Source: Desulforhabdus amnigena (GTDB lineage Bacteria > Desulfobacterota > Syntrophobacteria > Syntrophobacterales > Syntrophobacteraceae). Taken from it: a stretch of DNA of 64,000 nt. Positions within the stretch are counted from its first letter, which is position 1. The number at the start of each line of letters is the position of its first letter. The stretch lies in contig NZ_BSDR01000001.1 in the NCBI RefSeq assembly GCF_027925305.1, positions 2,879,001-2,943,000 on the forward strand. Direction: 5' to 3'. Position numbers and translations under genes: made by a program. This document shows positions 8,885 to 20,056 of the stretch, in pieces. Under the pieces are notes generated by a model, which saw only the letters and a list, made by a program, of their open reading frames with translations, was not told the DNA's origin and did not search any database.

Positions 8885-9904
8885 ATGGCCTCACAGAACG
8901 ACCACTTCGCATCCATCGACATCGGTTCACATACCATCCGCTTACTCGTTGCCCGATCCAATGAAAAGCTGGAAATCTATCCCCTGCGCCTTGAACGCCG
9001 TATTACCCGGCTTGCCAGGAATTTCCAGGAGGGGCAGACGCTCAAAACCCCAGGCATTCGAGAAAGCTTGCGAGTCCTGGAAGAATACGCTGGAATACTG
9101 AAGTGCCATGGAGTGAGCGATGTCGCCTGCGGGGCTACCGGTGTTGTGCGCAAGGCCGGGAACGGAGAGGAATTCCTGGCGGAAGTCCGCCAAAAGACGG
9201 GTATTGCGGCGGAAATTCTTTCCGAAACATCGGAGGCCCTGCTCTCTGCCAAGGGCGTCTTGAGCGTCATTCCCAGAACCGAAGGATATATTCTCTCATT
9301 TGACCTCGGCGGGAGCAGCACGGAATTCCTGCTTCTCGACACACGACGCGAAAAGCCCCTCTGGCACACAAGCGTTTTCATTGGTGCAGCCACCATAACG
9401 GAGCGATTTCTCTCTGAAGATCCGCCTCCCCTGGAGGCTGTCAGCCGGGCCGTGGAAGCCATCCAGGATGCACTGGCACCCGTTTTTCAAGCCATCGGCT
9501 CCATCCTGCCGGCACCCCCCACCCCCTTTCCCCTTCAGGTCGTAGGAACAGCGGGAACGGCAACCACACTGGCAGCCATGAACCTCAAGATGACAGATTA
9601 CTGCCCCAGCCGCATCAATGGTCTCCCTCTCACTGAAAACTGGCTCACAGCAACCATTGAGCACCTGGTGCGTTCCACTCTTGCCCTCCGGCGGGAAATT
9701 CCGGGCTTGGAAGCGGGCAGGGAAGACATCATTCCGGCAGGGGCTCTTATCGTACGTGAAATTTTGAGAGGCCTGAAACAGACCCATCTCATCGTCAGCG
9801 ATGCGGGGCTTCTGGAAGGGCTTCTCCTGGATCTCATAGAAAAGAAATACGGCCGGCCTCAAGCTCTGGTAAGTCCCTTGACATGGCGGATGCAAAAGGG
9901 TTAA
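8885..9904 (+). CDS. Ppx/GppA-family phosphatase
   Basis: A 340-residue member of the exopolyphosphatase / pppGpp phosphohydrolase family with the sugar-kinase/HSP70 ATPase fold. Visible motifs: FASIDIGSHTIRLLVA (phosphate 1), ACGATGVVRKAGNGEEFL, YILSFDLGGSSTEFLL (phosphate 2), and VVGTAGTATTLAAMNL (adenosine-like). It is a short form without the C-terminal HD domain of E. coli Ppx and GppA. It could act on polyphosphate or pppGpp; sequence alone does not decide. The ATG at 8885 has AGGAG about 14 bases upstream, a long spacing. It lies upstream of guaB with a 52-base gap. Confidence 0.85.
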   Translation: MASQNDHFASIDIGSHTIRLLVARSNEKLEIYPLRLERRITRLARNFQEGQTLKTPGIRESLRVLEEYAGILKCHGVSDVACGATGVVRKAGNGEEFLAEVRQKTGIAAEILSETSEALLSAKGVLSVIPRTEGYILSFDLGGSSTEFLLLDTRREKPLWHTSVFIGAATITERFLSEDPPPLEAVSRAVEAIQDALAPVFQAIGSILPAPPTPFPLQVVGTAGTATTLAAMNLKMTDYCPSRINGLPLTENWLTATIEHLVRSTLALRREIPGLEAGREDIIPAGALIVREILRGLKQTHLIVSDAGLLEGLLLDLIEKKYGRPQALVSPLTWRMQKG

Positions 9905-9956
9905 AGGCCTCACCAAAACAGAAACGGAAAAAAATCAGACATGACGGAGAAATTGA

Positions 9957-11435
<1,479 letters not shown>

Positions 11436-11493
11436 GGGGCAAAAACTGCAACCCGCTCGCCAAAGAGGCGAGGGATGTTTTAGGAAAAGATTG

Positions 11494-13050
11494 ATGAAAT
11501 TCGATCACCTGCATGAAGAACGCATTTTGATTCTGGACTTTGGTTCCCAGTACACCCAGCTCATCGCCAGGCGCATTCGGGAAAGCCATGTCTATTGTGA
11601 AATCCATCCCTACAATATTACTCTCGAAGCGGTAAAGGACTTCCAGCCCAAGGGAATCATCCTTTCGGGAGGCCCTTCCAGCGTGCATGACGACGGCGCC
11701 CCTCTCTCCGATCCCGAGATCTTCTCGCTCGACATTCCCATTCTGGGAATCTGCTACGGCATGCAACTCATGGCTCACCAACTGAAAGGAGCCGTGGAAA
11801 AGGCCGACCGCCGGGAATACGGTCCCGCCACTATCGACATTGACGACGCCGGCGATCTCTTCCTTGACGTCGAAAAAGAAGGGGTTCGCGTGTGGATGAG
11901 CCATGGCGACCGCATCCTGAATCTGCCACAGGATTTCAAGGTGCTCGCCCACAGTGAAAACTCTCCCATTGCCGCCATGGGGCTCCCTGCCCGCCGCTTT
12001 TACGGCGTACAGTTCCATCCGGAAGTGGTGCACACCCCCTGCGGCAAGACCATCCTGGAAAATTTCCTCTTTCGCATCTGCCGCTGCCAGTCTTCCTGGA
12101 CGATGAAGTCCTTCGTAGAATCCGCCATTCAAGCGGTCCGGGAGGGAGTGGGGGAAGATCAGGTAATCTGCGCTCTGAGCGGTGGCGTCGACTCTTCCGT
12201 GGTTGCGGTTTTGCTTCACCACGCCATCGGTAGCCGCCTGCATTGCATTTTTGTCAATAATGGCCTCCTGCGCAAAGGCGAGGCCGAAAGCGTGCAACGC
12301 ATTTTTCGTGACCACTTCCAATTGAACCTCATTTATGTGGATGCGTCCAAGCTTTTCCTCGATCGCCTCGCAGGGATCGTCGATCCCGAACAGAAACGCA
12401 GGATCATAGGAAATCTTTTCATCGAATTGTTTGAAAAGGAAGCCGGTCGACTGGCCAACGCAAAGTATCTGGCCCAGGGCACCCTCTACCCGGATGTCAT
12501 CGAAAGCGTCTCCTTCAAGGGGCCTTCCGCCACTATCAAGACACACCATAACGTGGGGGGACTCCCCGAACGCATGAAACTGAAGCTTATTGAACCCCTG
12601 CGCGAGCTTTTCAAGGATGAAGCACGGCTCGTAGGAAGAGAGTTGGGACTGCCGGAACGGGTCATCATGCGCCATCCCTACCCCGGGCCGGGTCTCGCCA
12701 TACGCATCATCGGAGAGGTCACGCCTGAAAACCTGGCAATTCTTCGGGAAGCGGACGCCATCGTTCTCGAGGAAATGGAAGCCTCGGGCTGGTATGATCG
12801 CGTCTGGCAGGCTTTTGCGGTGCTGCTTCCCGTCCGTTCCGTGGGAGTCATGGGAGATGAGCGCACCTACGATCAGGTCATCGCCGTACGCATCGTGGAA
12901 AGTGTAGATGCCATGACAGCCGACTGGGCACGGGTTCCTTACGACGTACTCGGCAAGATTTCCAATCGCATCATCAATGAAGTGAAGGGCATCAACCGGG
13001 TGGTTTACGATATTTCATCCAAACCCCCCAGCACGATTGAATGGGAATAG
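11494..13050 (+). CDS. guaA: GMP synthase (glutamine-hydrolysing)
   Basis: A 518-residue enzyme converting XMP to GMP using ATP and glutamine. The N-terminal class I amidotransferase domain shows [18 protein letters not shown], the nucleophile motif [16 protein letters not shown] and the catalytic His in [10 protein letters not shown]. The ATP pyrophosphatase domain starts near residue 205 with [17 protein letters not shown], and the dimerisation domain ends in [15 protein letters not shown] 11494 has AGGAAA at good spacing; a TTG directly before it is also possible. Separated from guaB by 58 bases. Confidence 0.96.
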   Translation: MKFDHLHEERILILDFGSQYTQLIARRIRESHVYCEIHPYNITLEAVKDFQPKGIILSGGPSSVHDDGAPLSDPEIFSLDIPILGICYGMQLMAHQLKGAVEKADRREYGPATIDIDDAGDLFLDVEKEGVRVWMSHGDRILNLPQDFKVLAHSENSPIAAMGLPARRFYGVQFHPEVVHTPCGKTILENFLFRICRCQSSWTMKSFVESAIQAVREGVGEDQVICALSGGVDSSVVAVLLHHAIGSRLHCIFVNNGLLRKGEAESVQRIFRDHFQLNLIYVDASKLFLDRLAGIVDPEQKRRIIGNLFIELFEKEAGRLANAKYLAQGTLYPDVIESVSFKGPSATIKTHHNVGGLPERMKLKLIEPLRELFKDEARLVGRELGLPERVIMRHPYPGPGLAIRIIGEVTPENLAILREADAIVLEEMEASGWYDRVWQAFAVLLPVRSVGVMGDERTYDQVIAVRIVESVDAMTADWARVPYDVLGKISNRIINEVKGINRVVYDISSKPPSTIEWE

Positions 13051-13111
13051 TCCAAAACAGGGGCCTCCAAAAGGGTCCCTGCCCTTTCCTGAGGAATTCC
13101 CGGCAGACTCG

Positions 13112-13846
13112 ATGAAAGACAAAAACCAACGATTTTACCGCTATCAACACCAAAGCAAGGAAGGCTGGTTCGCTTTTCAAACCCGCTACAGGGAAACGGA
13201 CCTCTGGATACGTGCCAGGCGGGATGTCGGTAAAGAAGCTTTGACCGCCGTACTCAACTACCGACACCAACTGGAACGTTATATTTCACAACACCCGGAA
13301 TTCCTCACTTCCCTGGCGCCCCTTCCCGAAGATCCTCTTGCCCCTCCCCTCGTCCGCCACATGATCGAAGCCTCCCGGAAGGCGGGAGTAGGCCCCATGG
13401 CCGGCGTGGCGGGTGCCATGGCACAGTTTGTCGCCCGGGATCTCAAACCTCTGACTCCAGCCATCATCATCGAAAACGGAGGAGACTGCTACCTGGATAT
13501 CCAGGAAGAGATGCGGATCGGCATTTACGCGGGGCCGGATTCCCCTTTCAGCGGACGGATGGCTCTGCGCTTCCCCCCCGAGCGATTTCCCCTGGGAATT
13601 TGCACGTCATCGGGCACTATCGGGCATTCCCTGAGTTTCGGAAGGGCAAACGCCGTGACCGTCGTCTCCCAAGATGCCGTTCTGGCCGACGCAGCGGCCA
13701 CAGCACTGGGAAACCTTGTTCGGCGGCCGGAAGACATCGCCCGCACCCTTGAAAAGGCGGCAGGCATTCCATCCGTCGAAGGGGTCCTCATTGTGGTGAA
13801 AGATAAAATAGGCATATGGGGAGATCTGGAACTCATCCCCCTCTGA
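13112..13846 (+). CDS. UPF0280 family protein (ApbE-like fold)
   Basis: A protein of about 244 residues of the UPF0280 family, related in fold to ApbE/flavin-transfer proteins; its function is not established. Conserved features visible are VGPMAGVAGAMAQFVARDL, IIIENGGDCYLDI, GICTSSGTIGHSLSFGRANA and AATALGNLV. I start it at ATG 13112, giving the usual family length; an earlier TTG at 13037 would overlap the guaA end and lacks a ribosome binding site. It sits between guaA and a phosphoesterase gene, all on the same strand. Confidence 0.8.
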   Translation: MKDKNQRFYRYQHQSKEGWFAFQTRYRETDLWIRARRDVGKEALTAVLNYRHQLERYISQHPEFLTSLAPLPEDPLAPPLVRHMIEASRKAGVGPMAGVAGAMAQFVARDLKPLTPAIIIENGGDCYLDIQEEMRIGIYAGPDSPFSGRMALRFPPERFPLGICTSSGTIGHSLSFGRANAVTVVSQDAVLADAAATALGNLVRRPEDIARTLEKAAGIPSVEGVLIVVKDKIGIWGDLELIPL

Positions 13847-14005
13847 AGTCCATCCTTAAAGGAATTTCTTCTACGAGCATAAGGGCTCCCCTTGTAAAAT
13901 ATACCTTGAGTTTTCAAACCCGGTTGATATAGTAACGGCTTCATTCGATAACCATTGGATAGTAAATGGAATTTGAAGGCAACCCTTTCCACTGCGTCAT
14001 GTGCT

Positions 14006-14482
14006 ATGAAAATTGTTGTAATGTCAGACACTCATCTGCGGCAGGTGACGGACGAATTTCGCAGGATATGCAGCCGCTATTGTGACGACGCCGATATGGT
14101 GATCCATTTGGGCGACTGGGCAAGAAGCTCCATCCTGGATTTTATGGAACAATATCCACTGGAGGCCGTTGCTGGAAATACGGACGATCATGTGATTCAA
14201 GACCGTCTTCCCACAAAGAAAGTGATTCGAGTTGGCAGCCATCGCATCGGCATCGCCCATGGTTGGGGGGCAGCCTCAGACCTCCCCAAAAGATTGCGCA
14301 ACGAATTCATTGGAGTAGATGCGGTTCTCTTCGGACACACGCATGTTCCTTTAAATGCGGAAGAGAACGGTATCTTCTGGTTCAATCCCGGTTCTGTATT
14401 TTTAGGTCGAGGGAGTTCTGAGAGAACTTTGGGAATCCTTCACATCAATGAACGCATTCAGGGTGAAATCATTCGATTATAG
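14006..14482 (+). CDS. YfcE/MJ0936-type metallophosphoesterase
   Basis: A 158-residue calcineurin-like phosphoesterase. Metal-binding motifs are all present: MKIVVMSDTHLRQ (DxH), VIHLGDWA (GD), AVAGNTDDH (GNxD), RIGIAHGWG (H) and AVLFGHTHVPL (GHTH). Such proteins hydrolyse small phosphodiesters in vitro; the physiological substrate is unknown. The start is ATG 14006, where the conserved beta strand begins; an earlier in-frame start at 13955 adds residues with no family match. It ends nine bases before the HIT-protein gene. Confidence 0.85.
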   Translation: MKIVVMSDTHLRQVTDEFRRICSRYCDDADMVIHLGDWARSSILDFMEQYPLEAVAGNTDDHVIQDRLPTKKVIRVGSHRIGIAHGWGAASDLPKRLRNEFIGVDAVLFGHTHVPLNAEENGIFWFNPGSVFLGRGSSERTLGILHINERIQGEIIRL

Positions 14483-14491
14483 GAGAAATTC

Positions 14492-14992
14492 ATGCAGAAT
14501 CTATGGGCTCCGTGGCGTATAGATTATATTTTAGGAAAAAGAGAACCTTACTGTATATTCTGCCCCGAGGGTGACGGACATTCCGACGAAGAACGGCTCA
14601 TTCTGCACAGGGGAGAGCGGATCATGGTCATGATGAACAAATATCCATACAACAATGGACATTTGCTGGTCGCGCCCTGGAGGCATGTCGCCGCCGTCGA
14701 AGAGCTCGAAGCGGATGAAATGCTGCACCTGATGCAATGGATCCAGACATGCATCGTTATTTTGAAAAAAGTCATGCATCCGGAAGGCTTCAACGTGGGA
14801 TTGAACCTGGGAACCGTGGCGGGAGCCGGGGTAAAAGATCACCTCCACTTTCATGTGGTTCCCCGCTGGAACGGAGACACGAATTTCCTGCCCGTTCTCG
14901 CAGACATTCGCAGCATCCCCGAGCATCTCAAGGCGACCTACGAGAAGCTGCTGCCCCATTTCCTGAAGGAGGGCGGGCATGAAACTGTTTAA
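14492..14992 (+). CDS. HIT-domain nucleotide hydrolase/phosphorylase
   Basis: A 166-residue histidine-triad protein. The N-terminus MQNLWAPWRIDYIL with the CIFC pair matches the branch close to Ap4A phosphorylases; the triad is HLHFHVVPRW near residue 112-121, preceded by GFNVGLNLGTVAGAGV. It probably splits dinucleoside polyphosphates or similar nucleotides. GGAGAAATTC precedes the ATG. It overlaps the following LapA-like gene by 14 bases, so the two are probably translationally coupled. Confidence 0.88.
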   Translation: MQNLWAPWRIDYILGKREPYCIFCPEGDGHSDEERLILHRGERIMVMMNKYPYNNGHLLVAPWRHVAAVEELEADEMLHLMQWIQTCIVILKKVMHPEGFNVGLNLGTVAGAGVKDHLHFHVVPRWNGDTNFLPVLADIRSIPEHLKATYEKLLPHFLKEGGHETV

Positions 14993-15410
14993 ATTGGTCC
15001 TGACGTTATTGGTTTTAGGTTTTGTGGGTCTTTTCGGCTGGCAGAATCTTTCCGCCTTCAAACAGACCGTTTCCTTTACCCTGAACATTTACCTGCGTGA
15101 ACCTCAGAGCTGGGAATATCCCATCTATGTGATTCTCCTCGTCGCGGCGATGCTGGGCCTCTTCGCAGGGCTCCTGCTCATGCTGAAACCCTACTTCAAG
15201 GTACGGCGTCAGCTGATACAGGAACGGCAGGAAAAAGATCAACTGCTGGCCGCTCAGGAAGCCGCAAAGGCTCAAAAACAGGCTCCCCCCGCAGCGGAAT
15301 CCCGTGAGGAACCTGCACCGGCCTCACACGCCGAACCGGCAACCGCACCCTCCGCCGATCCTGCGACCGAAGAACAACCGGTGGAACCACGCAAGGCCGG
15401 CCAGGAATAG
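14979..15410 (+). CDS. LapA-family (DUF1049) inner-membrane protein
   Basis: A 143-residue membrane protein with two transmembrane segments (LFKLVLTLLVLGFVGLFGW and YPIYVILLVAAMLGLFAGLL), a short coiled-coil stretch (RRQLIQERQEKDQLL) and a Pro/Ala/Glu-rich cytoplasmic tail. In E. coli the related LapA works with LapB in lipopolysaccharide assembly control; no lapB is seen here, so function is inferred only. The start lies inside the HIT gene with GGAGGGCGGGC as ribosome binding site. Confidence 0.75.
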   Translation: MKLFKLVLTLLVLGFVGLFGWQNLSAFKQTVSFTLNIYLREPQSWEYPIYVILLVAAMLGLFAGLLLMLKPYFKVRRQLIQERQEKDQLLAAQEAAKAQKQAPPAAESREEPAPASHAEPATAPSADPATEEQPVEPRKAGQE

Positions 15411-15475
15411 GGCCTCTTTTCTTGTCATCGAAAACGTTGAGACGAGCTTCGTTGGGCAGCGGGGCCTTGAATCGC

Positions 15476-16117
15476 TCACTCGGTGATAATGCCGTGTTTG
15501 ACTGCAAACCGCACCAGCTCCGCAGAGCTCTTCAAACCAAGAGCCTCCATCATGCTGTATTTATGAAATTCCACGGTCCTTGTGGAGATTTGCAAGATAG
15601 CGGCTATTTCCTTGACAGAATGCCCCTCGGCCAGCAATTGCAACACTTCGCGCTGGCGGGAAGTGAGCCTGGCGATTTCGCCCTCTTCGCTCTGCGGCTT
15701 TTTTTTGTGATACTGTATGAGTTCGCCGGCGAGCAAGGGAGTGATATAGGTTCTTCCCTTGAGTGCGCTCTTGATGGCCGTAACGAGTTCGGATGGAGCT
15801 GAATGTTTCAGAACGTAGCCTGAGGCTCCCACTTCCAGAGCGCTGGCGGCATAGGCCACATCCAGGTGCATGGTCAGGAAAACAACGGCGATATTCTTGT
15901 TTTTTTTCTTGAGCAGGCGCACAGCGTCGATCCCGTTGAGCAACGGCATGGATACGTCGGCCACCACCACATCGGGCTTATGCTTGTCGACAGCCTCGAG
16001 CATCGCCCGCCCGTCCTCCACGATCCCCACAAGCTCGAATTCGGGTTCCAGTAAGCCTCTCAGTCCTTCTGCAACAATGCGGTGGTCGTCCGCCAAAAGG
16101 ATTTTTGCCCGTTTCAT
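15476..16117 (-). CDS. NarL/FixJ-type response regulator
   Basis: A 213-residue response regulator. The receiver domain begins KRAKILLADDHRIVAEGL, with the phospho-acceptor Asp in PDVVVADVSMP and Lys in GYVLKHS; the C-terminal LuxR-type helix-turn-helix reads LTSRQREVLQLLAEGHSVKE and ISTRTVEFHKYSMMEALG. ATG 16117 has AGAGGAAGAA upstream. It overlaps the histidine kinase stop codon by four bases (ATGA), so the kinase-regulator pair is translationally coupled. Confidence 0.9.
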   Translation of the reverse strand: MKRAKILLADDHRIVAEGLRGLLEPEFELVGIVEDGRAMLEAVDKHKPDVVVADVSMPLLNGIDAVRLLKKKNKNIAVVFLTMHLDVAYAASALEVGASGYVLKHSAPSELVTAIKSALKGRTYITPLLAGELIQYHKKKPQSEEGEIARLTSRQREVLQLLAEGHSVKEIAAILQISTRTVEFHKYSMMEALGLKSSAELVRFAVKHGIITE

Positions 16118-17940
16118 TTCTTCCTCTTTTCCAGGGGCACGGATACTTCGATCTCGGTCCCTTTTCCCGGTTCGGAACGAATGTCGAATTCGCCGTTTAC
16201 ATACTGTACCCTCTCTCTCATGCTTGCCAGCCCGATGCCTGGAGTATGCTGAGCGCACTGGGGAACAAAGCCCATGCCGTCGTCTTCGACCTTGAGCAAA
16301 ATGTTGCCCGGCACGCCCTTTAAAGAGACCTCGACGCGTCCGGCGCGGGAATGTTTGGCAATGTTTCTCAAGCTCTCCTGTATGATGCGGTAAATGCAGA
16401 GCGAGATATCCTCCGGTATCGCCTCGGGAATATCCTGAGAGTGGAAATCAACGGAAATGTTTTCCCTGTCGGAAAAGCTCATGCACTGGGATTTGATGGC
16501 CCGCACCAGCCCAAGGTCCTTGAGGATTGCGGGGTGGATCTGACGGGAAATCGCGTGGACATCCTCCGACAGACCGATCAACTGCCCTTTGATGTGCCCA
16601 ATCTTCTGAAGAACAGACGTCTCGATGTGACGTGACTGCAACTCCAGAGTGCCGGCTTCGATGGCAACGGCGGCGAGCCTTTGCGCGAGATCATCATGGA
16701 ACTCTCGGGAGAGGCGACTCAACTCCTCCTCCTGGGACGAAATCAACCGGCCGGCAAGCATCTTGAGGTCCTGACGACTATTACGAAGCTCGACTTCCGC
16801 CTTCTTACGCTTCTGCAGATTGATCACCAACGCGATGATCAGTATGGATTCAAGGACAAACGTGGAGACGACCCCAATGATATAGGATTTATAGAGATCC
16901 CATAGAGTAGCCTCCCGGTACATCACTTTGCTGCCGACCGGCAGGTCGTTTTCACTGATTTTCCAGCGTTTCAACTGCCGCCAGTCATAAGCGACGATAA
17001 AAGCCCCTTCACCGTCATCGAAGGGAACGGCAGCGGGAGATTTCCCCTGGAGAACCATGGCGGCCATCTCAGCCGCCTTTTTCCCCTGTGCCGTCATACT
17101 GATCAGGCATCCACCGACAATTCCGTGTCCCAAATACATCTCATAGAGGCCAAAAACCGGGGCATCCGATGCATCAGAGATCATTTTGAGCACGTCCCGC
17201 GGTATGAAACTCCGGCCGATGCCGTCGACAAAGAGGGTCGAGTAAAAAATGATGGAGTCGCGGGGCAATTTCTTGATTCGATCGAGTAGATTCTCTATGG
17301 GAAGCCCGGTCAAGTCGATGAGCTCGAGCCTGTCGCCGAACGCCTCAATGGCCTTGCGAAAACCCTCTGCTCTGACCCGGTCGTTTTCAAAAGCGCCGGA
17401 AATCAGGACGGCATATTTTGTAGCAGGCTTGAATGAGAGCGCTGATTCCACGAGAGTTCTTGCGTTCATCGGCTCCAAAATGCCGCTCGTCCTGGCCCTG
17501 AGCGGTGAAGCCTCCAGGCGCTCCGCAAGATGCTTTGGAATGTCACACATGATGATGGGGATCTTCGGAAAGATGTTTTCCGCATTTTCCAGCAAGAAAT
17601 GCGCGGCTGGCACATCCACGCTGATAATGAGATCCATTCCGCCCTCTCCATACCTGTGCCGCAGGAGTTCCGCCAGGGCCGTCCTCTGTTTGATATCGCG
17701 GAATCGCGACAGATTCAGATACTCGGAGAACAGTTGGATATGAAAGGCTGTATTGTTAAAGAAACCTTCACGAATCCCCCTTTCGGTCATTTCCGTCGCA
17801 GGGAAATCGAGTGGTCCGGAATACAATACCACAACCTTCTTGATCTGCCTGGAATCAAAGGATGGTTCGAAGGCGGACAGGGGCGAAAAGGAAAGCAGCA
17901 AGAATATCCCTGTGAGCCAAAAGCGATAAAAAAGAGACAT
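16114..17940 (-). CDS. Sensor histidine kinase with ABC-type periplasmic sensor
   Basis: A 608-residue kinase. A signal or anchor segment (FWLTGIFLLLSFSPLSA) leads a periplasmic domain of about 300 residues that resembles ABC substrate-binding proteins of the BMP/DUF534 kind (VVVLYSGPLDFPATEM, LIISVDVPAAHFLLE, GIVGGCLISMTAQGKKAAEM). A transmembrane helix near residues 355-378 precedes a HisKA_3 domain with the phosphorylated His in REFHDDLAQRLAAV (about residue 413) and a HATPase domain (VEDDGMGF, GIGLASMRERV). This NarX-like core pairs with the adjoining regulator. The ligand is not known; the sensor type suggests a small periplasmic solute. Confidence 0.88.
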   Translation of the reverse strand: MSLFYRFWLTGIFLLLSFSPLSAFEPSFDSRQIKKVVVLYSGPLDFPATEMTERGIREGFFNNTAFHIQLFSEYLNLSRFRDIKQRTALAELLRHRYGEGGMDLIISVDVPAAHFLLENAENIFPKIPIIMCDIPKHLAERLEASPLRARTSGILEPMNARTLVESALSFKPATKYAVLISGAFENDRVRAEGFRKAIEAFGDRLELIDLTGLPIENLLDRIKKLPRDSIIFYSTLFVDGIGRSFIPRDVLKMISDASDAPVFGLYEMYLGHGIVGGCLISMTAQGKKAAEMAAMVLQGKSPAAVPFDDGEGAFIVAYDWRQLKRWKISENDLPVGSKVMYREATLWDLYKSYIIGVVSTFVLESILIIALVINLQKRKKAEVELRNSRQDLKMLAGRLISSQEEELSRLSREFHDDLAQRLAAVAIEAGTLELQSRHIETSVLQKIGHIKGQLIGLSEDVHAISRQIHPAILKDLGLVRAIKSQCMSFSDRENISVDFHSQDIPEAIPEDISLCIYRIIQESLRNIAKHSRAGRVEVSLKGVPGNILLKVEDDGMGFVPQCAQHTPGIGLASMRERVQYVNGEFDIRSEPGKGTEIEVSVPLEKRKK

Positions 17941-17956
17941 GATTCCTATTAACCTT

Positions 17957-18211
17957 TCAAGAGATTGTCATGCCGGAAGTCGGAAGCAAAAGTGCCACGG
18001 CCAGTCCCGCGACCCATCCTGCCATGGGGAGTGTGCCACTGCGCCCGATAGGCAGGAATAAGGAAAAAATAATAATAAAGAGAAGCCTGGGCAGACGCCT
18101 TTCGTTGAAATGCAACAGTTCCGCAATTCTTGTCTCAATTACTAAAAAATATATCATAAAAATGACTGCAGGAAGAGACTCCAGAAAAGCGGTATCCATC
18201 TGGAATCCCAT
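17957..18211 (-). CDS. Small membrane protein, unrecognised
   Basis: An 84-residue frame with three hydrophobic stretches (LPAVIFMIYFLVIE, LPRLLFIIIFSLFLPIG, AGWVAGLAVALLLP). It ends 16 bases before the histidine kinase start and would be the first gene of that operon. The first ATG (18211) has a poor ribosome binding site; an inner ATG at 18199 has AGGATGGGA upstream. I do not recognise a family. It could be a small membrane partner of the sensor, or a chance frame. Confidence 0.4.
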   Translation of the reverse strand: MGFQMDTAFLESLPAVIFMIYFLVIETRIAELLHFNERRLPRLLFIIIFSLFLPIGRSGTLPMAGWVAGLAVALLLPTSGMTIS

Positions 18212-18269
18212 CCTGGTGTGGTGAAAATCGGGCTAAATCGATCCGCAGATTACGCAGAATGCACGATTA

Positions 18270-18411
18270 AGGGAGTGAGTCGCTCTTAAAATCCCCATTT
18301 ACCACGGAGGCATAGAGATCGCAGAGGAATTCCATAAGAATTCTAAAATCTTCTCCGTGCCCTCCGTGTCTCCGTGGTGAATAACGGGATATTGGAATCC
18401 GCCAACTCCCT
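18270..18411 (+). repeat. Palindromic dispersed repeat A, copy 1
   Basis: About 142 bases bounded by AGGGAGTGAG and CAACTCCCT. The inside holds TTACCACGGAGGCATAGAGA and CTCCGTGTCTCCGTGGTGAA, so the element folds on itself. Near-identical copies lie at 23975-24116 (same orientation), 27619-27750 and 29129-29276 (opposite orientation). No frame or transposase is present. Confidence 0.85.
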
Positions 18412-18497
18412 AAATAAATCCCACCAATCCGATTCTCAATCTGCGAAAATCTGGCAATCTGCCGATAAAAACAGACAGAATGATTTCTGTCGCAATA

Positions 18498-19883
18498 CTA
18501 CTCTATATCTTCAAGACTCTTTCCCCCGGTCCGCATGCCCCAGATGAGCAACGGGATGACGGGAATCAGGTACAAAATACCTACGGAATTGAACACGCCC
18601 GCAAATCCATACGTTTGATGAATAATGGGAATCAGGGGCTGTGAGGCTGAAACGGAAAGTCGCGCCAGGCCGTTATGGAAGCCGGTCGCTGTATTGCGCA
18701 TTCGAGTTGGGTAGGATTCAGCCGTATAGGAGAAAAGTATGAAGTTAATGGCAAGGTTAAAGACGCTCAGTGCAAAGCCCGTAGTGGTAAGACCGGTCAG
18801 CCCGTCCATAAAAGCAAAAGCGAACCCACCAAAACCGCACAGCACTCCGAGCATCATGAGCGGGACCTTCCTGCCTCCCAGGTCGGATACGAGGGAAGCA
18901 AGGTAACAGCCGGCTGGCACCCCTATGCTGATGATCGTCGTGGCGGTGAGACTGTCTGAAACTGAAAATCCTTTCATTTTAATAAGCTGCGTGGTCCATG
19001 TCGTAAAAAGGAATCCAGCCGGGGTGATCGTTATGAACAGAAGAATGAGCAGCAGCGTTCTGGCAATATAGCGCTTTGACAGCATGCCGATGAGCACTTC
19101 AGAAACTTTTATTTTCGTCTCGACTTTTTTGGCTGCCTCCGTCAGGTCAATTTTCTTATGGGTCAAGAACTCCATGATTTCTTCGGCCTCAGCAATGCGA
19201 CCGTGCGAAACGAGCCAGCGGGGTGATTCCTTGAGATACTTCAGCCCTACAAAAAAACCGACAATTCCTATACCGCCGACATAAAGAATGATGCGCCACG
19301 CTTCGGGCGACATGAGAATGATCACTCTGCACAAGAAGGCGACCAAGGGAACAGCGCAAAAGCCTACTGCCGCAACTCGCCCTTGCCACATCCCCCTGCT
19401 TTCCGCTGGAGCCATTTCCGCAATATAGGCCTGTGAGGTCACCATCAGGCAAAAAACGCCAAAGCCGGTGAGTGCTCTGAAAATGGTGAAGACGATGAAG
19501 TTGTCAGTGAAGCCGGTCACTACAGAGGCTATGGAAAAGACAAGTATGGCGCCCAGAAAGGTCTTTCGCCTGCCGATAAAGTCAGAAATGACTCCCCCCA
19601 GAAAACCGCCGGTGGTCATGGCAACAAAATACCAAAACACGATCATGGCGATATCGGTCATTTGCAGATTCCACGACTGAGCAATCGCGGGAGCAATGAA
19701 TCCAAAATTCCAGTTGTCCAACTGTTCAAAAAAATAGGCTCCCATGATGATAAAAAAAAGGAGCTTGTGCACTCCGGTCACAGGAATGCCGTCAAAATAG
19801 TTGTTGACGATCCTTGCCGTTGCCCTTATTTCACCCACGGCAATCCTGTCGCCCGCTGCAATGGTTGCCACATTTTCAGACAT
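18498..19883 (-). CDS. MFS transporter, metabolite:H+ symporter type
   Basis: A 461-residue major facilitator with about twelve membrane helices. Signatures: GGFLGGVISDFIGRRKTFLG between helices 2 and 3, RALTGFGVFCLMVTSQAYIAEM, ESPRWLVSHGRIAEAEEI in the central loop, and SLVSDLGGRKVPLMM in the second half. These fit the sugar/organic-acid symporter side of the superfamily; the substrate is unknown. Start ATG 19883 has AAGGAAAATAAT upstream, better than an in-frame start ten codons earlier. It lies downstream of the thioredoxin-reductase-like gene, separated by repeat C. Confidence 0.8.
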   Translation of the reverse strand: MSENVATIAAGDRIAVGEIRATARIVNNYFDGIPVTGVHKLLFFIIMGAYFFEQLDNWNFGFIAPAIAQSWNLQMTDIAMIVFWYFVAMTTGGFLGGVISDFIGRRKTFLGAILVFSIASVVTGFTDNFIVFTIFRALTGFGVFCLMVTSQAYIAEMAPAESRGMWQGRVAAVGFCAVPLVAFLCRVIILMSPEAWRIILYVGGIGIVGFFVGLKYLKESPRWLVSHGRIAEAEEIMEFLTHKKIDLTEAAKKVETKIKVSEVLIGMLSKRYIARTLLLILLFITITPAGFLFTTWTTQLIKMKGFSVSDSLTATTIISIGVPAGCYLASLVSDLGGRKVPLMMLGVLCGFGGFAFAFMDGLTGLTTTGFALSVFNLAINFILFSYTAESYPTRMRNTATGFHNGLARLSVSASQPLIPIIHQTYGFAGVFNSVGILYLIPVIPLLIWGMRTGGKSLEDIE

Positions 19884-19941
19884 ATTATTTTCCTTCTTTC
19901 CCCCGTGGCTCACTCCGGAAACTTTTCCTTTTGACCGTTAA

Positions 19942-20046
19942 AAGCCTATCCCAAAACCTATTCTTGGCAGCGCCCCCCAATCCCCCCTCGAGGGGGAGGA
20001 TCAAGGGGGGAGTCCAAAGTCCACAGGTGGTTTCCGGATAGGCTGT
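19942..20046 (-). repeat. Palindromic dispersed repeat C, copy 1
   Basis: About 105 bases bounded by GCCTATCC and GGATAGGC, with an inner CCCCCCTCGAGGGGGAGGAT region and TCAAGGGGGGAGTCC. It is inverted relative to the copies at 33254-33367 and 51861-51972. It lies between two minus-strand genes. Confidence 0.8.
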
Positions 20047-20056
20047 TGGAGTCTTT

